DNA of 10,560 nucleotides, taken from contig CANHBE010000075.1 in NCBI GenBank assembly GCA_947458575.1, positions 1-10,560 of the forward strand. Direction: 5' to 3'. The position numbers and the translations under genes are program-made. Origin of the DNA: Flavobacteriaceae bacterium (GTDB lineage Bacteria; Bacteroidota; Bacteroidia; Flavobacteriales; Flavobacteriaceae). Below, one piece after another: positions 1 through 7,138 of this stretch (positions are counted from its first letter, which is position 1; every line of letters begins with the position of its first letter). The notes beneath the pieces are model-generated. The model searched no databases. It had not been told where the DNA came from and saw only the letters and a program-made list of their open reading frames with translations.

Positions 1-75
1 AACAAGCTGAATACAACATATGTAATAGAAGAAATGAAAATCGCCAACCAAAATCTACTCAATACCATGCTTTAG
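1..75 (+). CDS. 3' end of an unidentified convergent plus-strand gene
   Basis: Frame 1 is open from the window edge for 24 codons and stops at TAG (73-75). The peptide (ends IANQNLLNTML) has ordinary composition and looks like the C-terminal helix of a real protein. It is too short to assign to a family. It would converge on the minus-strand exonuclease gene, with about 100 bp between the two stop codons. Another plus-strand frame is also open here but reads less like protein, so the choice of frame is an inference. Confidence 0.45.
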   Translation, partial: NKLNTTYVIEEMKIANQNLLNTML

Positions 76-97
76 TTTTTCGTAAATGTAGTTTTTT

Positions 98-115
98 ACC
101 GCAAAGTACACAAAG
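98..115. repeat. CGCAAAG-type intergenic repeat, copy 1
   Basis: The 18-mer ACCGCAAAGTACACAAAG is a pair of degenerate GCAAAG units. A near-identical 18-mer (ACCGCAAAGCGCGCAAAG) lies at 7000-7017, and a related piece (CGCAAAGTTCACAAGG) at 7080-7095. Both sites are intergenic. I remember similar motifs scattered between genes in Flavobacterium genomes, but I cannot verify that here. The function is unknown. Confidence 0.4.
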
Positions 116-159
116 ACTTCGAAAAGTTCACAATGAACAAATCTACAATTACCCTTCGC

Positions 160-173
160 AAACCTTGCGGTTT
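160..173 (-). terminator. small hairpin just past the exonuclease stop, weak terminator candidate
   Basis: AAACC and GGTTT form a 5-bp stem around a 4-nt loop that reads GCAA (a GNRA tetraloop) on the minus strand. It begins 5 nt after the TAA of the exonuclease gene. No T-tract follows, so it is at best a weak or Rho-assisted terminator or a 3'-end stabiliser. Confidence 0.2.
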
Positions 174-177
174 AACT

Positions 178-891
178 TTAAACGTGCAAAATTTCGTCTT
201 CAATCAACAAATCTTCCCGTCGAAATCGGAGGAAAACTTGCGCTACGGCAATGACATCTTTTTCGCAATAAGTGATGATGCGGTCGATGTCTTGATCAAC
301 GTAATACACTTGTCCCACTTGACTTCCATCAATATCACCCTTTGAGGTTGGGATTCCCAAAATTTTGGTTAATAGCTTTAAAGAAGTGAAATGTTTGTAA
401 TCGCCGAACTTCCATAATTCCAAAGTATCTAGATGCGGCACTTCCCAAGGCTTCTTTCCAAATAAATTGAGCTTATTCGGTATTGCAATTTGATTGATAA
501 TCATCCTTCGCGCTATAAAAGGAATGTCAAATTCCTTCGCATTGTGACCGCACAAAAGATGTTGTGCTTTGTCAAAATGATTGTTCATCAGGTTGCTAAA
601 ATCTTTCAAAATCTTTTTCTCGTCTCCGAAAAAAGAAGTCACTCTGAAGTTTCGAATGTCACTTTTTAAAGTAAAATAACCTACCGAGATACATACAATT
701 TTACCAAACTCCGCCCATATTCCGGCGCGCTCGTAAAAGTCTTCGGGTGTGTATTCTTCTTTTCTTTGGAATTGGGTTTTGAGTGCCCAAAGCTGTTGCA
801 TTTCAGCATCTAATGCGTTGTAGTTTTCCTGTTCTGGAACCGTTTCAATGTCGATAAACAAAATGTTTTCAAGGTTTAGTTTTTCAATCAT
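178..891 (-). CDS. PolB-like 3'-5' exonuclease (DnaQ/RNase H-like fold)
   Basis: This 237-residue protein has the three exonuclease motifs of the DEDD superfamily. Exo I is FIDIET, with the acidic pair D14 and E16. Exo II is GHNAKEFD (115-122), with D122. Exo III is YCEKDV (208-213), with D212; the Y-x-x-x-D spacing marks the DEDDy subtype seen in family B DNA polymerase proofreading domains. These acids would bind two metal ions and remove nucleotides from a 3' end. There is no polymerase domain, and the length fits the stand-alone family of predicted 3'-5' exonucleases related to the PolB exonuclease domain. No signal peptide is present, so it should be cytoplasmic. The gene follows the serine hydrolase gene with a 38-bp gap and no clear Shine-Dalgarno sequence. 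The family assignment is strong; the natural substrate (repair or RNA processing) is unknown. Confidence 0.88.
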   Translation of the reverse strand: MIEKLNLENILFIDIETVPEQENYNALDAEMQQLWALKTQFQRKEEYTPEDFYERAGIWAEFGKIVCISVGYFTLKSDIRNFRVTSFFGDEKKILKDFSNLMNNHFDKAQHLLCGHNAKEFDIPFIARRMIINQIAIPNKLNLFGKKPWEVPHLDTLELWKFGDYKHFTSLKLLTKILGIPTSKGDIDGSQVGQVYYVDQDIDRIITYCEKDVIAVAQVFLRFRREDLLIEDEILHV

Positions 892-929
892 GGCGTATAT
901 AAATTAAATTAAAGAAATCTTGGCTTGTA

Positions 930-2087
930 TTATTTCCTTTGTGCTAACATTTTGTATGCTTCGTCAATGTAAACAAAAAAATCATCACTATGCGGACTGT
1001 CTTTAGTGCTTGCTTGATGCTGATTACCCAAGCGAACTATAATCAAATCGTCTTGTGGAATTACGATTACGTTCTGTCCCAAATGCCCACGCATATAAAA
1101 TATCCTCTTGCCTTTATAGTCGCTCAACCACCAACCGTAGCCGTACTCTGGCGACGCTTCAAAACGAGGAGTAATTGACTTTGCAACAAAAGTACTGTCC
1201 AAAAGTTGCTGTCCGTTCCACTTACCGAATTGCTTATATAATTTACCAAATCGTGCAAAATCTCTGGCATTGGAAGCAAAACAACAATAGGCCTTGACTA
1301 TTCCGCCTTCGTGGTCTGTTTGCCATAGCGCTTCATTTTCCGCGCCCATTGGTTCCCAGAAATTTTCGGCAACATAATCTGCTAAGCTCTTTCCTGTTGC
1401 TTTCTCGATGCACATGGCGAGCAATTGCGTATTTCCACTCAAATATTTATAGGCCTTTCCGGGTTGGTCAACGCCTCTTAGTCCGAGAATTACACTGGTT
1501 AAGTCATCATCAAAATATGCGCGTGTTGTAATCGAAAACGGACTGTAATATGATTCGTCCCAATCTAATCCGGATGCCATCGATGACAAATCACCAACGG
1601 TCATATGGGCCGAAGTTCCTGTTTTAAATTGCGGGAAGAAATCTGAAACTTTTTGATCCAGGCTTTTGATTTTGCCCTGCATGATGGCTCTTCCGAGAGA
1701 TGCAGAAACAATACTTTTGGCCATCGAGAATGAATTCGATTTGGAATTCTTATTGTAATCATCATAGTAGCTTTCGTTCCAAACACTATCATTCTTGATG
1801 ATTAAAAAAGCAACCGTTCCCAATTTCTTGTGCCATTTTTCAAGTTCCTCAGTAGGCTTTACACTGTTAAAGTCCTTGGCTGTAGACCACGGCTGCGGCT
1901 TATGACTTTTGGGAATTGTCCTGTTATCGAATTCTTTATAATCTTGAAGAAATGCGGTTGTATGGCCCTTGAAATAAATCGTGCGAACCGCTTTGATGAG
2001 ATAATCGACTTGAAATACATAGAGCAAAACAATGATTATTGAGAAAATAGCGATAAGCCAAAGCAGCGTTTTTTTTACGAATTTCAT
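930..2087 (-). CDS. membrane-anchored serine hydrolase, class C beta-lactamase/NylB-like fold
   Basis: This 385-residue protein starts with a hydrophobic segment (about 8-26) that looks like an uncleaved anchor, placing the catalytic domain in the periplasm. The nucleophile motif S-x-x-K is S121-M-A-K124. The second catalytic element is Y215 in the sequence YLSGN (215-219). The usual KTG triad is replaced by HLG (335-337), as in many esterase and amidase members of the family. This pattern matches beta-lactamase-family proteins such as EstB and 6-aminohexanoate-dimer hydrolase rather than a proven antibiotic-resistance enzyme. An ester, amide or D-peptide is the likely substrate, but nothing in the sequence fixes which. 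The start ATG precedes the anchor directly. The gene stands downstream of the large surface-protein gene with a 109-bp gap and upstream of the exonuclease gene. Confidence 0.88.
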   Translation of the reverse strand: MKFVKKTLLWLIAIFSIIIVLLYVFQVDYLIKAVRTIYFKGHTTAFLQDYKEFDNRTIPKSHKPQPWSTAKDFNSVKPTEELEKWHKKLGTVAFLIIKNDSVWNESYYDDYNKNSKSNSFSMAKSIVSASLGRAIMQGKIKSLDQKVSDFFPQFKTGTSAHMTVGDLSSMASGLDWDESYYSPFSITTRAYFDDDLTSVILGLRGVDQPGKAYKYLSGNTQLLAMCIEKATGKSLADYVAENFWEPMGAENEALWQTDHEGGIVKAYCCFASNARDFARFGKLYKQFGKWNGQQLLDSTFVAKSITPRFEASPEYGYGWWLSDYKGKRIFYMRGHLGQNVIVIPQDDLIIVRLGNQHQASTKDSPHSDDFFVYIDEAYKMLAQRK

Positions 2088-2150
2088 GGGCGTGTAATTT
2101 TGTTGCGGTCAATGTCGACACAAAAAACGAATTTACATAAAATCTGTTAC

Positions 2151-2170
2151 GCTTGAATAGCTAATCAAGC
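2151..2170. repeat. inverted repeat between the surface-protein gene and the hydrolase gene
   Basis: GCTTGA (2151-2156) and TCAAGC (2165-2170) form a perfect 6-bp stem around an 8-nt loop. It lies 27 bp past the stop codon of the large surface-protein gene. Read on the minus strand, the T-run precedes the stem rather than following it, so it is not a classical intrinsic terminator for that gene. It could still mark a 3' end or an operator in front of the hydrolase gene. Confidence 0.3.
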
Positions 2171-2196
2171 AAAAAAGTAGAAATCAATAAATTTGC

Positions 2197-2574
2197 TTAC
2201 CGCTTTAATGAAAAGTGCGCTCTAAATGTCTTTTCAACGCCGCCTAATCTATAAGTGACCGTAAACCAATAATCTGTAGAAAACATGGCTTGTCCATTGT
2301 ATGTTCCGTCCCAACCTGAACCATTCGTACTGATTTGCTTCAGCAGCTTTCCATATCTATCAAAAATAAAAATCTTGGCGTCTGGGTTTAGTCCTTTAAT
2401 ATTCCAAGTATCATTAAAGCCATCGTTATTTGGTGTAAAAAACCTCGGGTAATTTAAAATGGTAACCTCAGCTTTGAGATCGGTGCAGTTTTCTTCATCA
2501 ATCACGTTTATTTGGTTTTCACCTTCCGATAGATTGTAAAAAATATTTGAAGATTGAAATAAATTGTCATCCAA
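2197..2574 (-). CDS. C-terminal fragment: T9SS type B (gliding motility-associated) sorting domain
   Basis: This frame carries the end of the large surface protein. From about residue 43 of the fragment it shows the hallmark of the CHU_C/TIGR04131 family: FFTPNNDGFNDTW, then IFIFDRYGKLL (68-78), then GWDGTYNGQ (87-95), DYWFTVTY and a final basic SLKR. This domain is the export and surface-attachment signal of type B T9SS cargo. The ATG at 2574 is internal. The true frame enters from upstream at the A5 run (2582-2586), where adding one base yields SGPFLYQLDDNLFQ, the usual linker before this domain. A short overlap (2508-2574) with the preceding frame is an artefact of the break. Confidence 0.85.
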   Translation of the reverse strand: MDDNLFQSSNIFYNLSEGENQINVIDEENCTDLKAEVTILNYPRFFTPNNDGFNDTWNIKGLNPDAKIFIFDRYGKLLKQISTNGSGWDGTYNGQAMFSTDYWFTVTYRLGGVEKTFRAHFSLKR

Positions 2575-4553
2575 CTGATATAAAAAGGTCCTGATCCTCC
2601 GACAACGTTAACAACAATTGTTTGATTAAGGCTAAACGCATCTGACTGTTGGATAGTTAGATATTCTCCTTTTGCTTTTTCACTCACATTGACAGTACTG
2701 ATCGACGAAGTGCAACCAGTTAGGATGTTCGTTGCTTGTACAGCATATTGTCCGACTTGAGTAGCTGGATATATGCTTCCTGTGGCGCCTACAATTGGAC
2801 TTCCTTCATAAAACCACTGAAAACTATGTTGTAGTGCATTCAACATCGTATCCAATATAAATGGTGTTGATGACGTGCCGCCAGAATTCGGTAAACAAAT
2901 CGCGCCGTCTTGTAATTCAATTGTAGGCGTTTCATGCACTACAATATTGATTGGTAACTGGTTTCCTTGACAGCCATTGAATTCAGGCGTAACGACATAT
3001 TGCACCGTACCGCTCATTGAAGCAGTAGTTTCTAATGTTTGACTAATTTGATTGCCGCTTCCTGAACTTGCTCCACTCACCTGGTCTTGTGTAGCTGTCC
3101 AAGAAAAAGTAGTTCCGACTATATTCGATTGCAAATCAATTGAAGTAGTTTCCCCTGAACAATAAACCAAATCACCACTAAAGCTTGCCGTCGGAATCTG
3201 GTTTACAATGATGTTAGCGACTCCCGAAAGTGATTGGTTACAACCTGAAATGGCAAATAAAGCTCTCGTTATTTGATAAGAAGTCGTTGCCGATAAATTT
3301 GATAATGCAATAATTGAATTTCCTGACGAGTCTAAAATAGTTGACTGTTCGTTGACACCGTTTGTTGTGTAAAAAACAGTTGCATTCGGCGAACCAGTAA
3401 AAGTTAGGGAAGCATTTTGATTCGAACAAATCGTTGATGGATTTACCGCAATTCCTGCCGTTGGAGTAGGATTAACAATTATCACTATCGATTGTGACAA
3501 ATTGCGTAAACAAACCGGCGAGCTACCCGAAGTCACGCTCAACAACTGTATTGTTTTATTGCTCATAACATTAGAGAAAACTAATGCTGCCTGACCTGAG
3601 CTATCCAAAGTTTGGCTTTGATTTGGCCCTCCATCTATTGTATACGTTACCAATGCGTTCGGAGTTCCTGAAAAGTTTACGGTAGTAGAACTTCCAATAC
3701 AAACTGACAATGGTGCAGCGATAGATGCGATGGGAAGCGGTAAAACATTAATCGCAATAGACTGGGACAATCCTTGGAAACAAGTTCCTACTCCTCCCAA
3801 AGATGCACTAACTAAAGCAATGTTTACGGTGTTAGTGATATTTGAAATAGTTACACTCGCTTGACCGATATTGTCCAAGTTTTGAATTTGATTCGGGCCG
3901 CTGTCTACTGTATAGGTTATTGTAGCATTAGGTGTCCCAGAAAAATTGATGGTAGATGACGATCCGCTACAAACAGGCGTTAATGCTGATATCACTGCCG
4001 TTGGCGTTGTAATTACATTGACATTAATCACTTGTGTTAAATTCTGAGAGCAGCTTGGCGATACACCAATTGTAATATTAGACAACGCAATTTGTAGGGC
4101 CGAGGTTACATTTGGAATAATTTGGGTTGCTAACCCCACGCTATCTAGGATTTGCTGCTGACTTGCTCCACTGTTGATACTATAGGTTGCGATAGCATTG
4201 GGTGTGCCCGTAAACGTGATTGATGCGGAACTCCCAGAACAAATTGCGGTAGTTGCAGCAATAGTTACCGTGGGATTGGGTATAATACTAATAGTAACCG
4301 ATTGCGATAGATTCTGTGTGCAAACAAATGAACTTCCTACTGAAACATTGATTAAATCGATTTGTTGTACAAAAGTCACATTCGGAATGGTTAATGTTCC
4401 CAAACCGCTACTGTCGAGCAATTGGGTTAAATTAGAACCACTATTAATCGTATAGGTAACTGTACCATTGGGTGTCCCTGTGAAATTTACAATTGCCGAA
4501 TTCCCTGAACAAATGCTAATTGGTGTGCTTATTACAGCTGTCGGATTAGACAC
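2508..4553 (-). CDS. central fragment: five Ig-like repeats plus PKD/Ig-like domains
   Basis: This 681-codon frame is the middle of the large surface protein. Residues 5-454 are five successive 90-residue repeats (units C to G). Each has a start like TAVIS, a Cys near position 11 (ICSGSS), the core GTPNA..TY, LDSSGQA, and a second Cys near position 74 in CxQxLSQ. Residues 455 to about 545 are a diverged unit (YCSGETT...SWTATQDQVSG) of the PKD-like type common in flavobacterial surface proteins. A further Ig-like domain follows, with FQWFYEGSPIVGAT and GQYAVQAT. The frame is lost at the A5 run 2582-2586; beyond that point about 25 residues are out of frame. The ATG at 4553 is internal, not a translation start. 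Confidence 0.82.
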   Translation of the reverse strand: MSNPTAVISTPISICSGNSAIVNFTGTPNGTVTYTINSGSNLTQLLDSSGLGTLTIPNVTFVQQIDLINVSVGSSFVCTQNLSQSVTISIIPNPTVTIAATTAICSGSSASITFTGTPNAIATYSINSGASQQQILDSVGLATQIIPNVTSALQIALSNITIGVSPSCSQNLTQVINVNVITTPTAVISALTPVCSGSSSTINFSGTPNATITYTVDSGPNQIQNLDNIGQASVTISNITNTVNIALVSASLGGVGTCFQGLSQSIAINVLPLPIASIAAPLSVCIGSSTTVNFSGTPNALVTYTIDGGPNQSQTLDSSGQAALVFSNVMSNKTIQLLSVTSGSSPVCLRNLSQSIVIIVNPTPTAGIAVNPSTICSNQNASLTFTGSPNATVFYTTNGVNEQSTILDSSGNSIIALSNLSATTSYQITRALFAISGCNQSLSGVANIIVNQIPTASFSGDLVYCSGETTSIDLQSNIVGTTFSWTATQDQVSGASSGSGNQISQTLETTASMSGTVQYVVTPEFNGCQGNQLPINIVVHETPTIELQDGAICLPNSGGTSSTPFILDTMLNALQHSFQWFYEGSPIVGATGSIYPATQVGQYAVQATNILTGCTSSISTVNVSEKAKGEYLTIQQSDAFSLNQTIVVNVVGGSGPFYISWMTIYFNLQIFFTIYRKVKTK

Positions 4554-5071
4554 TACATTAATGATGAGAGTCTGCGTTACGCTCTGAAAACAAGTTCCTA
4601 AAAAACGCTAATCAAATCGATTTGTCTCGTACCAACCACATTTGGAATCGTAAGTGTGGCTTGACCCGCACTGTCTAAAATTTGCGGTTGTGCAACCCCT
4701 CCGTCAATTGAGTAATTTACGGTTGCATTGGGCGTGCCTGCAAATGAAACTACTGCGGAACCTCCGCTGCATATTGTGGATGCTGCAGAAATAGAAGCCG
4801 TTAATGCAGAAGTAACATTGATATTGATTGATTGTGACAAACTTTGCGAGCAGTTGGTTGCGGTTCCGGTAGCAACACTAATTAAGTTGATTTGTTGGTT
4901 AGTCGACACATTTGGAATAACAAAATTGGCTTGACCCAGCGCGTCGAGCGTCTGAGTTTGATTTGCTCCGCCATTGACCGTATAACTAATGACCGCATTT
5001 GGCGTTCCCACAAAATTAATTGTAGCCGAATCACCACTGCATATTGGCGAACTTGACGAAACGGACGCAAC
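3192..5071 (-). repeat. seven tandem 270-bp (90-residue) Ig-like repeat units
   Basis: Unit boundaries by protein alignment are A 4802-5071, B 4542-4801, C 4272-4541, D 4002-4271, E 3732-4001, F 3462-3731 and G 3192-3461. Six units are exactly 270 bp. Unit B is 260 bp and contains the second frameshift. Conserved positions are Cys about 11, GTPNA about 22-26, a Tyr about 30, LDSxGQ about 42-47, IPNV about 52-55, Cys about 74, LSQS about 78-81 and a closing Pro. The two cysteines per unit could form an intradomain disulfide in the oxidising exterior. Unit G is the most diverged (ICSNQN, GSPNA), as expected at the edge of an array that grew by duplication. Confidence 0.85.
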
Positions 5072-5395
5072 GGGAATTGTTTCAATTGATAAAATAACAG
5101 CTGTTCTACCTGAGCTTCTACAATTAGAAACCGGATCAAAAGCCTCTGCATAATAAGTTCCTGCTGCAGTCGGAATAAACGAATTTGAACTAGATTGCAA
5201 CAATGCTCCTCCTGTTATGGCATCATACCAATTTACAATGGTTCCCGATACCGAACTGACACTTAATGGCGGTATCGCTGAATTGCTGCAAATGGATACA
5301 TCTCCATTACTTACAGGATTATTGGGACCGCTTAAAAAAGAAATAGAAAAAACATTGGATAAAGCCGAACAGAAATCGTTATTAATGTTAATCAA
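4598..5395 (-). CDS. fragment: Ig-like domain plus repeat units A and B
   Basis: This frame continues the large surface protein between the first and second breaks. It really begins near 5518 with YQWQSSTDNVNW, the end of an Ig-like domain, so the ATG at 5395 is internal. An Ig-like domain follows (CSNSAIPPLS, NWYDAITGG, GTYYAEAF) at about 325-408 of the reconstructed protein. Then come unit A (4802-5071) and unit B (4542-4801). The frame ends at TAG (4598-4600), immediately after ISVF at the A6 run. One extra T on the coding strand restores ISVFLGTCFQSVTQTL, which leads into unit C. Confidence 0.8.
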   Translation of the reverse strand: MININNDFCSALSNVFSISFLSGPNNPVSNGDVSICSNSAIPPLSVSSVSGTIVNWYDAITGGALLQSSSNSFIPTAAGTYYAEAFDPVSNCRSSGRTAVILSIETIPVASVSSSSPICSGDSATINFVGTPNAVISYTVNGGANQTQTLDALGQANFVIPNVSTNQQINLISVATGTATNCSQSLSQSININVTSALTASISAASTICSGGSAVVSFAGTPNATVNYSIDGGVAQPQILDSAGQATLTIPNVVGTRQIDLISVF

Positions 5396-5433
5396 ATCTT
5401 GGGCAATTTTTGTTCTATAAAAAATAGGTGAAG

Positions 5434-6294
5434 TCAGATTTGGCGTTGTATAAGTTTGGGAATTCTCACCTGGAATATTTGTCCAATTAACGTTGTCCGT
5501 ACTGCTTTGCCACTGATAAAACTGCTAGTGCCTCCTACAGTATTTGCATTGAGTTGTATTGATATCGGATTTTGACATGTAACAAAACTGCTACCAACAA
5601 CTGTTGGACTTGTGATTGTTGTCAAATCAGCACAAGCTCTAAACTCGATATCATCAATGGCTAAATCATTTCCGCATCCGCCTAATCCATTATTTTTCAT
5701 TTTCAATACTACTGAAGTCTGACTCGTAGTAGTAAATGTCAACGCAAATTGCTGCCATATGGGTGAAAATGTGCCAATTATATTTCCCGTATTACCTGAT
5801 CCAAGGAGGAGCGTTTCTGTGGTATCCCAAATTTCAAAACGCACATTAATTGGAATTTCACCACCACCACAAAAACCTGAACCTGGATTGTAGACATTGA
5901 GCAACCAGGCGGAAAATTCAAAAGTAGTATTGCTGCACAATCCAGATACTGTGCGCTTGTAAAAATCGCCGGAAGTTCCTGCGTTTGCATTGACGATGAG
6001 TGCCTTACCATTAGGTCCGTTCGTGATATCCGGACTATGATCTTGGGAATTGTGCCAAGTGCTGTATAAATTGGTACGATGATAAACTGTGTAAAAACCA
6101 TCATTAGGTGCAGCAGCCACAAAAGGATAATTGGTAAATCCCGCAGGTAAAGGTGGTCCATAGTTGGTGCCGTTTCCAAAATTCTCGGTAAAAACTGCAA
6201 CGCCTTTACTACCTGAACAGAAACCTAATTGAGCCTGGCTTTTTACAGCAAAAAATAAAAGCAAATAAAAAATGACATTATAGCCAATCTTCAT
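5434..6294 (-). CDS. N-terminal fragment: signal peptide and beta-sandwich domain of the surface protein
   Basis: The start is placed at ATG 6294 because it directly precedes a textbook Sec signal peptide: MKIG, a hydrophobic core, then KSQA with cleavage before Q22. An upstream ATG at 6510 would bury this signal 72 residues inside the protein. The mature part (about 33-221) has FTENFGNGTNYG, VSGLCSNTTFEFSAW, VRFEIWD, GGCGNDLAIDDIEF and paired Cys. This looks like the carbohydrate-binding-like jelly-roll domain that often opens flavobacterial T9SS cargo. After about residue 259 the frame is wrong: the last 27 residues up to 5434 are out-of-frame translation beyond the A4 run at 5518-5521. Confidence 0.82.
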   Translation of the reverse strand: MKIGYNVIFYLLLFFAVKSQAQLGFCSGSKGVAVFTENFGNGTNYGPPLPAGFTNYPFVAAAPNDGFYTVYHRTNLYSTWHNSQDHSPDITNGPNGKALIVNANAGTSGDFYKRTVSGLCSNTTFEFSAWLLNVYNPGSGFCGGGEIPINVRFEIWDTTETLLLGSGNTGNIIGTFSPIWQQFALTFTTTSQTSVVLKMKNNGLGGCGNDLAIDDIEFRACADLTTITSPTVVGSSFVTCQNPISIQLNANTVGGTSSFISGKAVRTTLIGQIFQVRIPKLIQRQI

Positions 6295-6373
6295 GTTTGA
6301 TACATCTGAACAAATTGTTGCGGATTTTAAAAATAAGTTTAAAAAAAGAAGCAGACAAAAATTAAATGCTAAA

Positions 6374-6401
6374 CAAACTATACAACATACTCCTATACAA
6401 A
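6374..6401 (-). promoter_or_regulatory. candidate Bacteroidota-type promoter of the surface-protein gene
   Basis: On the minus strand TTTG (6401-6398) is followed after 17 nt by TAGTTTG (6380-6374). This resembles the Bacteroidota -33 TTTG and -7 TAnnTTTG boxes, with one base missing in the -7 box. Transcription would start near 6367, giving a leader of about 70 nt before ATG 6294. It sits in the 185-bp gap after the ogt gene, consistent with independent transcription of the surface protein. The call is based on pattern only. Confidence 0.3.
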
Positions 6402-6479
6402 ATTTGGTAAATCTGCTGGTTATCTTCAAAATGTTGTGGTACTGTAAAGACAAAAATGCTAGACGACTACAGTAATGTT

Positions 6480-6980
6480 CTAAAATAAAGTTGTCTGTAT
6501 TGTAGGACATTCATGCTCCAACAACCATTTTTTACGCCACAAACCACCAGCATAGCCCGTAAGTGAGCCATTGGTTCCAATTATGCGATGACAAGGAACG
6601 ACAATCCACAATGGGTTTTTGCCATTGGCAGAAGCTACAGCGCGAATGGCTTTGACATCGCCAAGTTTTTTGGATAAGTCCATATAAGAGCAGGTTTTCC
6701 CGAATGGGATTTCGAGTAAAGCTTGCCATACTTTTTGTTGAAATTCTGTTCCTTGCGGTTGTAATTTAAAATCGAATTGGGTGCGTTTGCCTTCGAAATA
6801 TTCCTGTAACTGAATAACTGCTCTCTTTAATTCTTTTGGAATTTTTGTTGTAATCTGCGCTGCCTGTTCGAGCTTTGCTCTCGAGTCGCCTTCCTCAAGA
6901 ATTGAAATAGAAGCAATACCCTCTTTGTCTCCAGTGATCTTAGCGGTTCCGAGTGGGGTTTTGATGTAGGCAGTTTTCAT
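6480..6980 (-). CDS. ogt: methylated-DNA--protein-cysteine S-methyltransferase (O6-alkylguanine-DNA alkyltransferase)
   Basis: This 166-residue suicide repair protein would transfer an alkyl group from O6-alkylguanine in DNA to its own cysteine. The active-site motif VPCHR gives Cys130 and His131. All other key residues stand at the spacing known from human AGT: Tyr99 (human Y114), the arginine finger Arg113 (R128), hinge Asn122 (N137) and Glu157 (E172). The helix-turn-helix DNA-binding segment runs from about IPFGKTCSY (91) to SANGKNP (117-123). The N-terminal half (1-75) is the short variable domain. There is no Ada-type zinc domain, so it is the stand-alone Ogt type and does not look like a regulator. 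It is complete and lies between a 326-bp noncoding stretch upstream and the surface-protein gene downstream. Confidence 0.95.
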   Translation of the reverse strand: MKTAYIKTPLGTAKITGDKEGIASISILEEGDSRAKLEQAAQITTKIPKELKRAVIQLQEYFEGKRTQFDFKLQPQGTEFQQKVWQALLEIPFGKTCSYMDLSKKLGDVKAIRAVASANGKNPLWIVVPCHRIIGTNGSLTGYAGGLWRKKWLLEHECPTIQTTLF

Positions 6981-6999
6981 AATGTAAAGATAGAATTCT

Positions 7000-7017
7000 A
7001 CCGCAAAGCGCGCAAAG
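7000..7017. repeat. CGCAAAG-type intergenic repeat, copy 2
   Basis: ACCGCAAAGCGCGCAAAG matches the 18-mer at 98-115 at all but three positions and contains two perfect GCAAAG units. It lies 19 bp in front of the ogt start codon. Its reverse complement supplies CTTTGC motifs, which could by chance serve as a -33 box for ogt. Confidence 0.4.
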
Positions 7018-7138
7018 GTTTTACTTCGTCTGTTCGACCTTGCTTCGCCAATTCGCTCTCGCTCGGGTCAGTCTTTGGTCGCAAAGTTCACAAGGAAAAT
7101 TTCGTCGTGATTTCCCTAGCCCCGACATCAGCGGCATC

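Larger units (their letters stand above)
2197..6294 (-). pseudogene. large T9SS-exported modular surface protein, interrupted by three frameshifts
   Basis: Four consecutive minus-strand reading frames join into one gene of about 1366 codons if a single A/T is restored at three sites: A4 at 5518-5521, A6 at 4600-4605 and A5 at 2582-2586. The joined length (4098 + 3 bases) is exactly divisible by three. Domain order in reconstructed numbering: signal peptide (1-21), beta-sandwich or jelly-roll-like domain (about 33-221), Ig-like domain (about 230-320), Ig-like domain with WYDAITGG and GTYYAEA (about 325-408), seven tandem 90-residue Ig-like repeats (409-1035), PKD/Ig-like domains (1036 to about 1205), a linker domain containing SGPFLYQLDD, and a gliding-motility-associated C-terminal sorting domain (about 1284-1366). 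The protein would be exported by Sec, then cross the outer membrane through the type IX secretion system (type B signal) and be displayed as an adhesin-like filament. Whether the breaks are biological or sequencing errors cannot be decided from this copy. Confidence 0.82.

Noticed and set aside
133..345. Plus-strand open frame over the end of the exonuclease gene
   Set aside because: It has no family character and overlaps a well-supported gene antisense; it is a shadow frame, as are the long plus-strand frames at 4198-4455 and 9989-10423.
930..2087. Antibiotic-resistance beta-lactamase
   Set aside because: The SxxK fold is present, but the KTG motif is HLG and the protein has a membrane anchor; it fits the broad serine hydrolase family and nothing shows activity on beta-lactams.
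3192..5071. CRISPR-like or noncoding tandem repeat
   Set aside because: The 270-bp units are protein-coding repeats with conserved residues and no short identical repeats separated by unique spacers.
2582..5521. Programmed frameshifting, transcriptional slippage or phase variation at the three homopolymers
   Set aside because: Runs of 4 to 6 bases are too short for efficient slippage or hypermutable phase switching, no slippery heptamer with a downstream structure is evident, and all three would have to act together.
6295..6510. Upstream ATG (6510) as start of the surface-protein gene
   Set aside because: It would add 72 residues in front of a perfect Sec signal peptide and overlap the ogt gene; ATG 6294 is far better.
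6985..7016. Promoter for ogt made of TTTG (7016-7013) and TATCTTTA (6992-6985) on the minus strand
   Set aside because: The -7 box differs from TAnnTTTG, and the transcript would start at the ATG itself; too weak to call as a feature.
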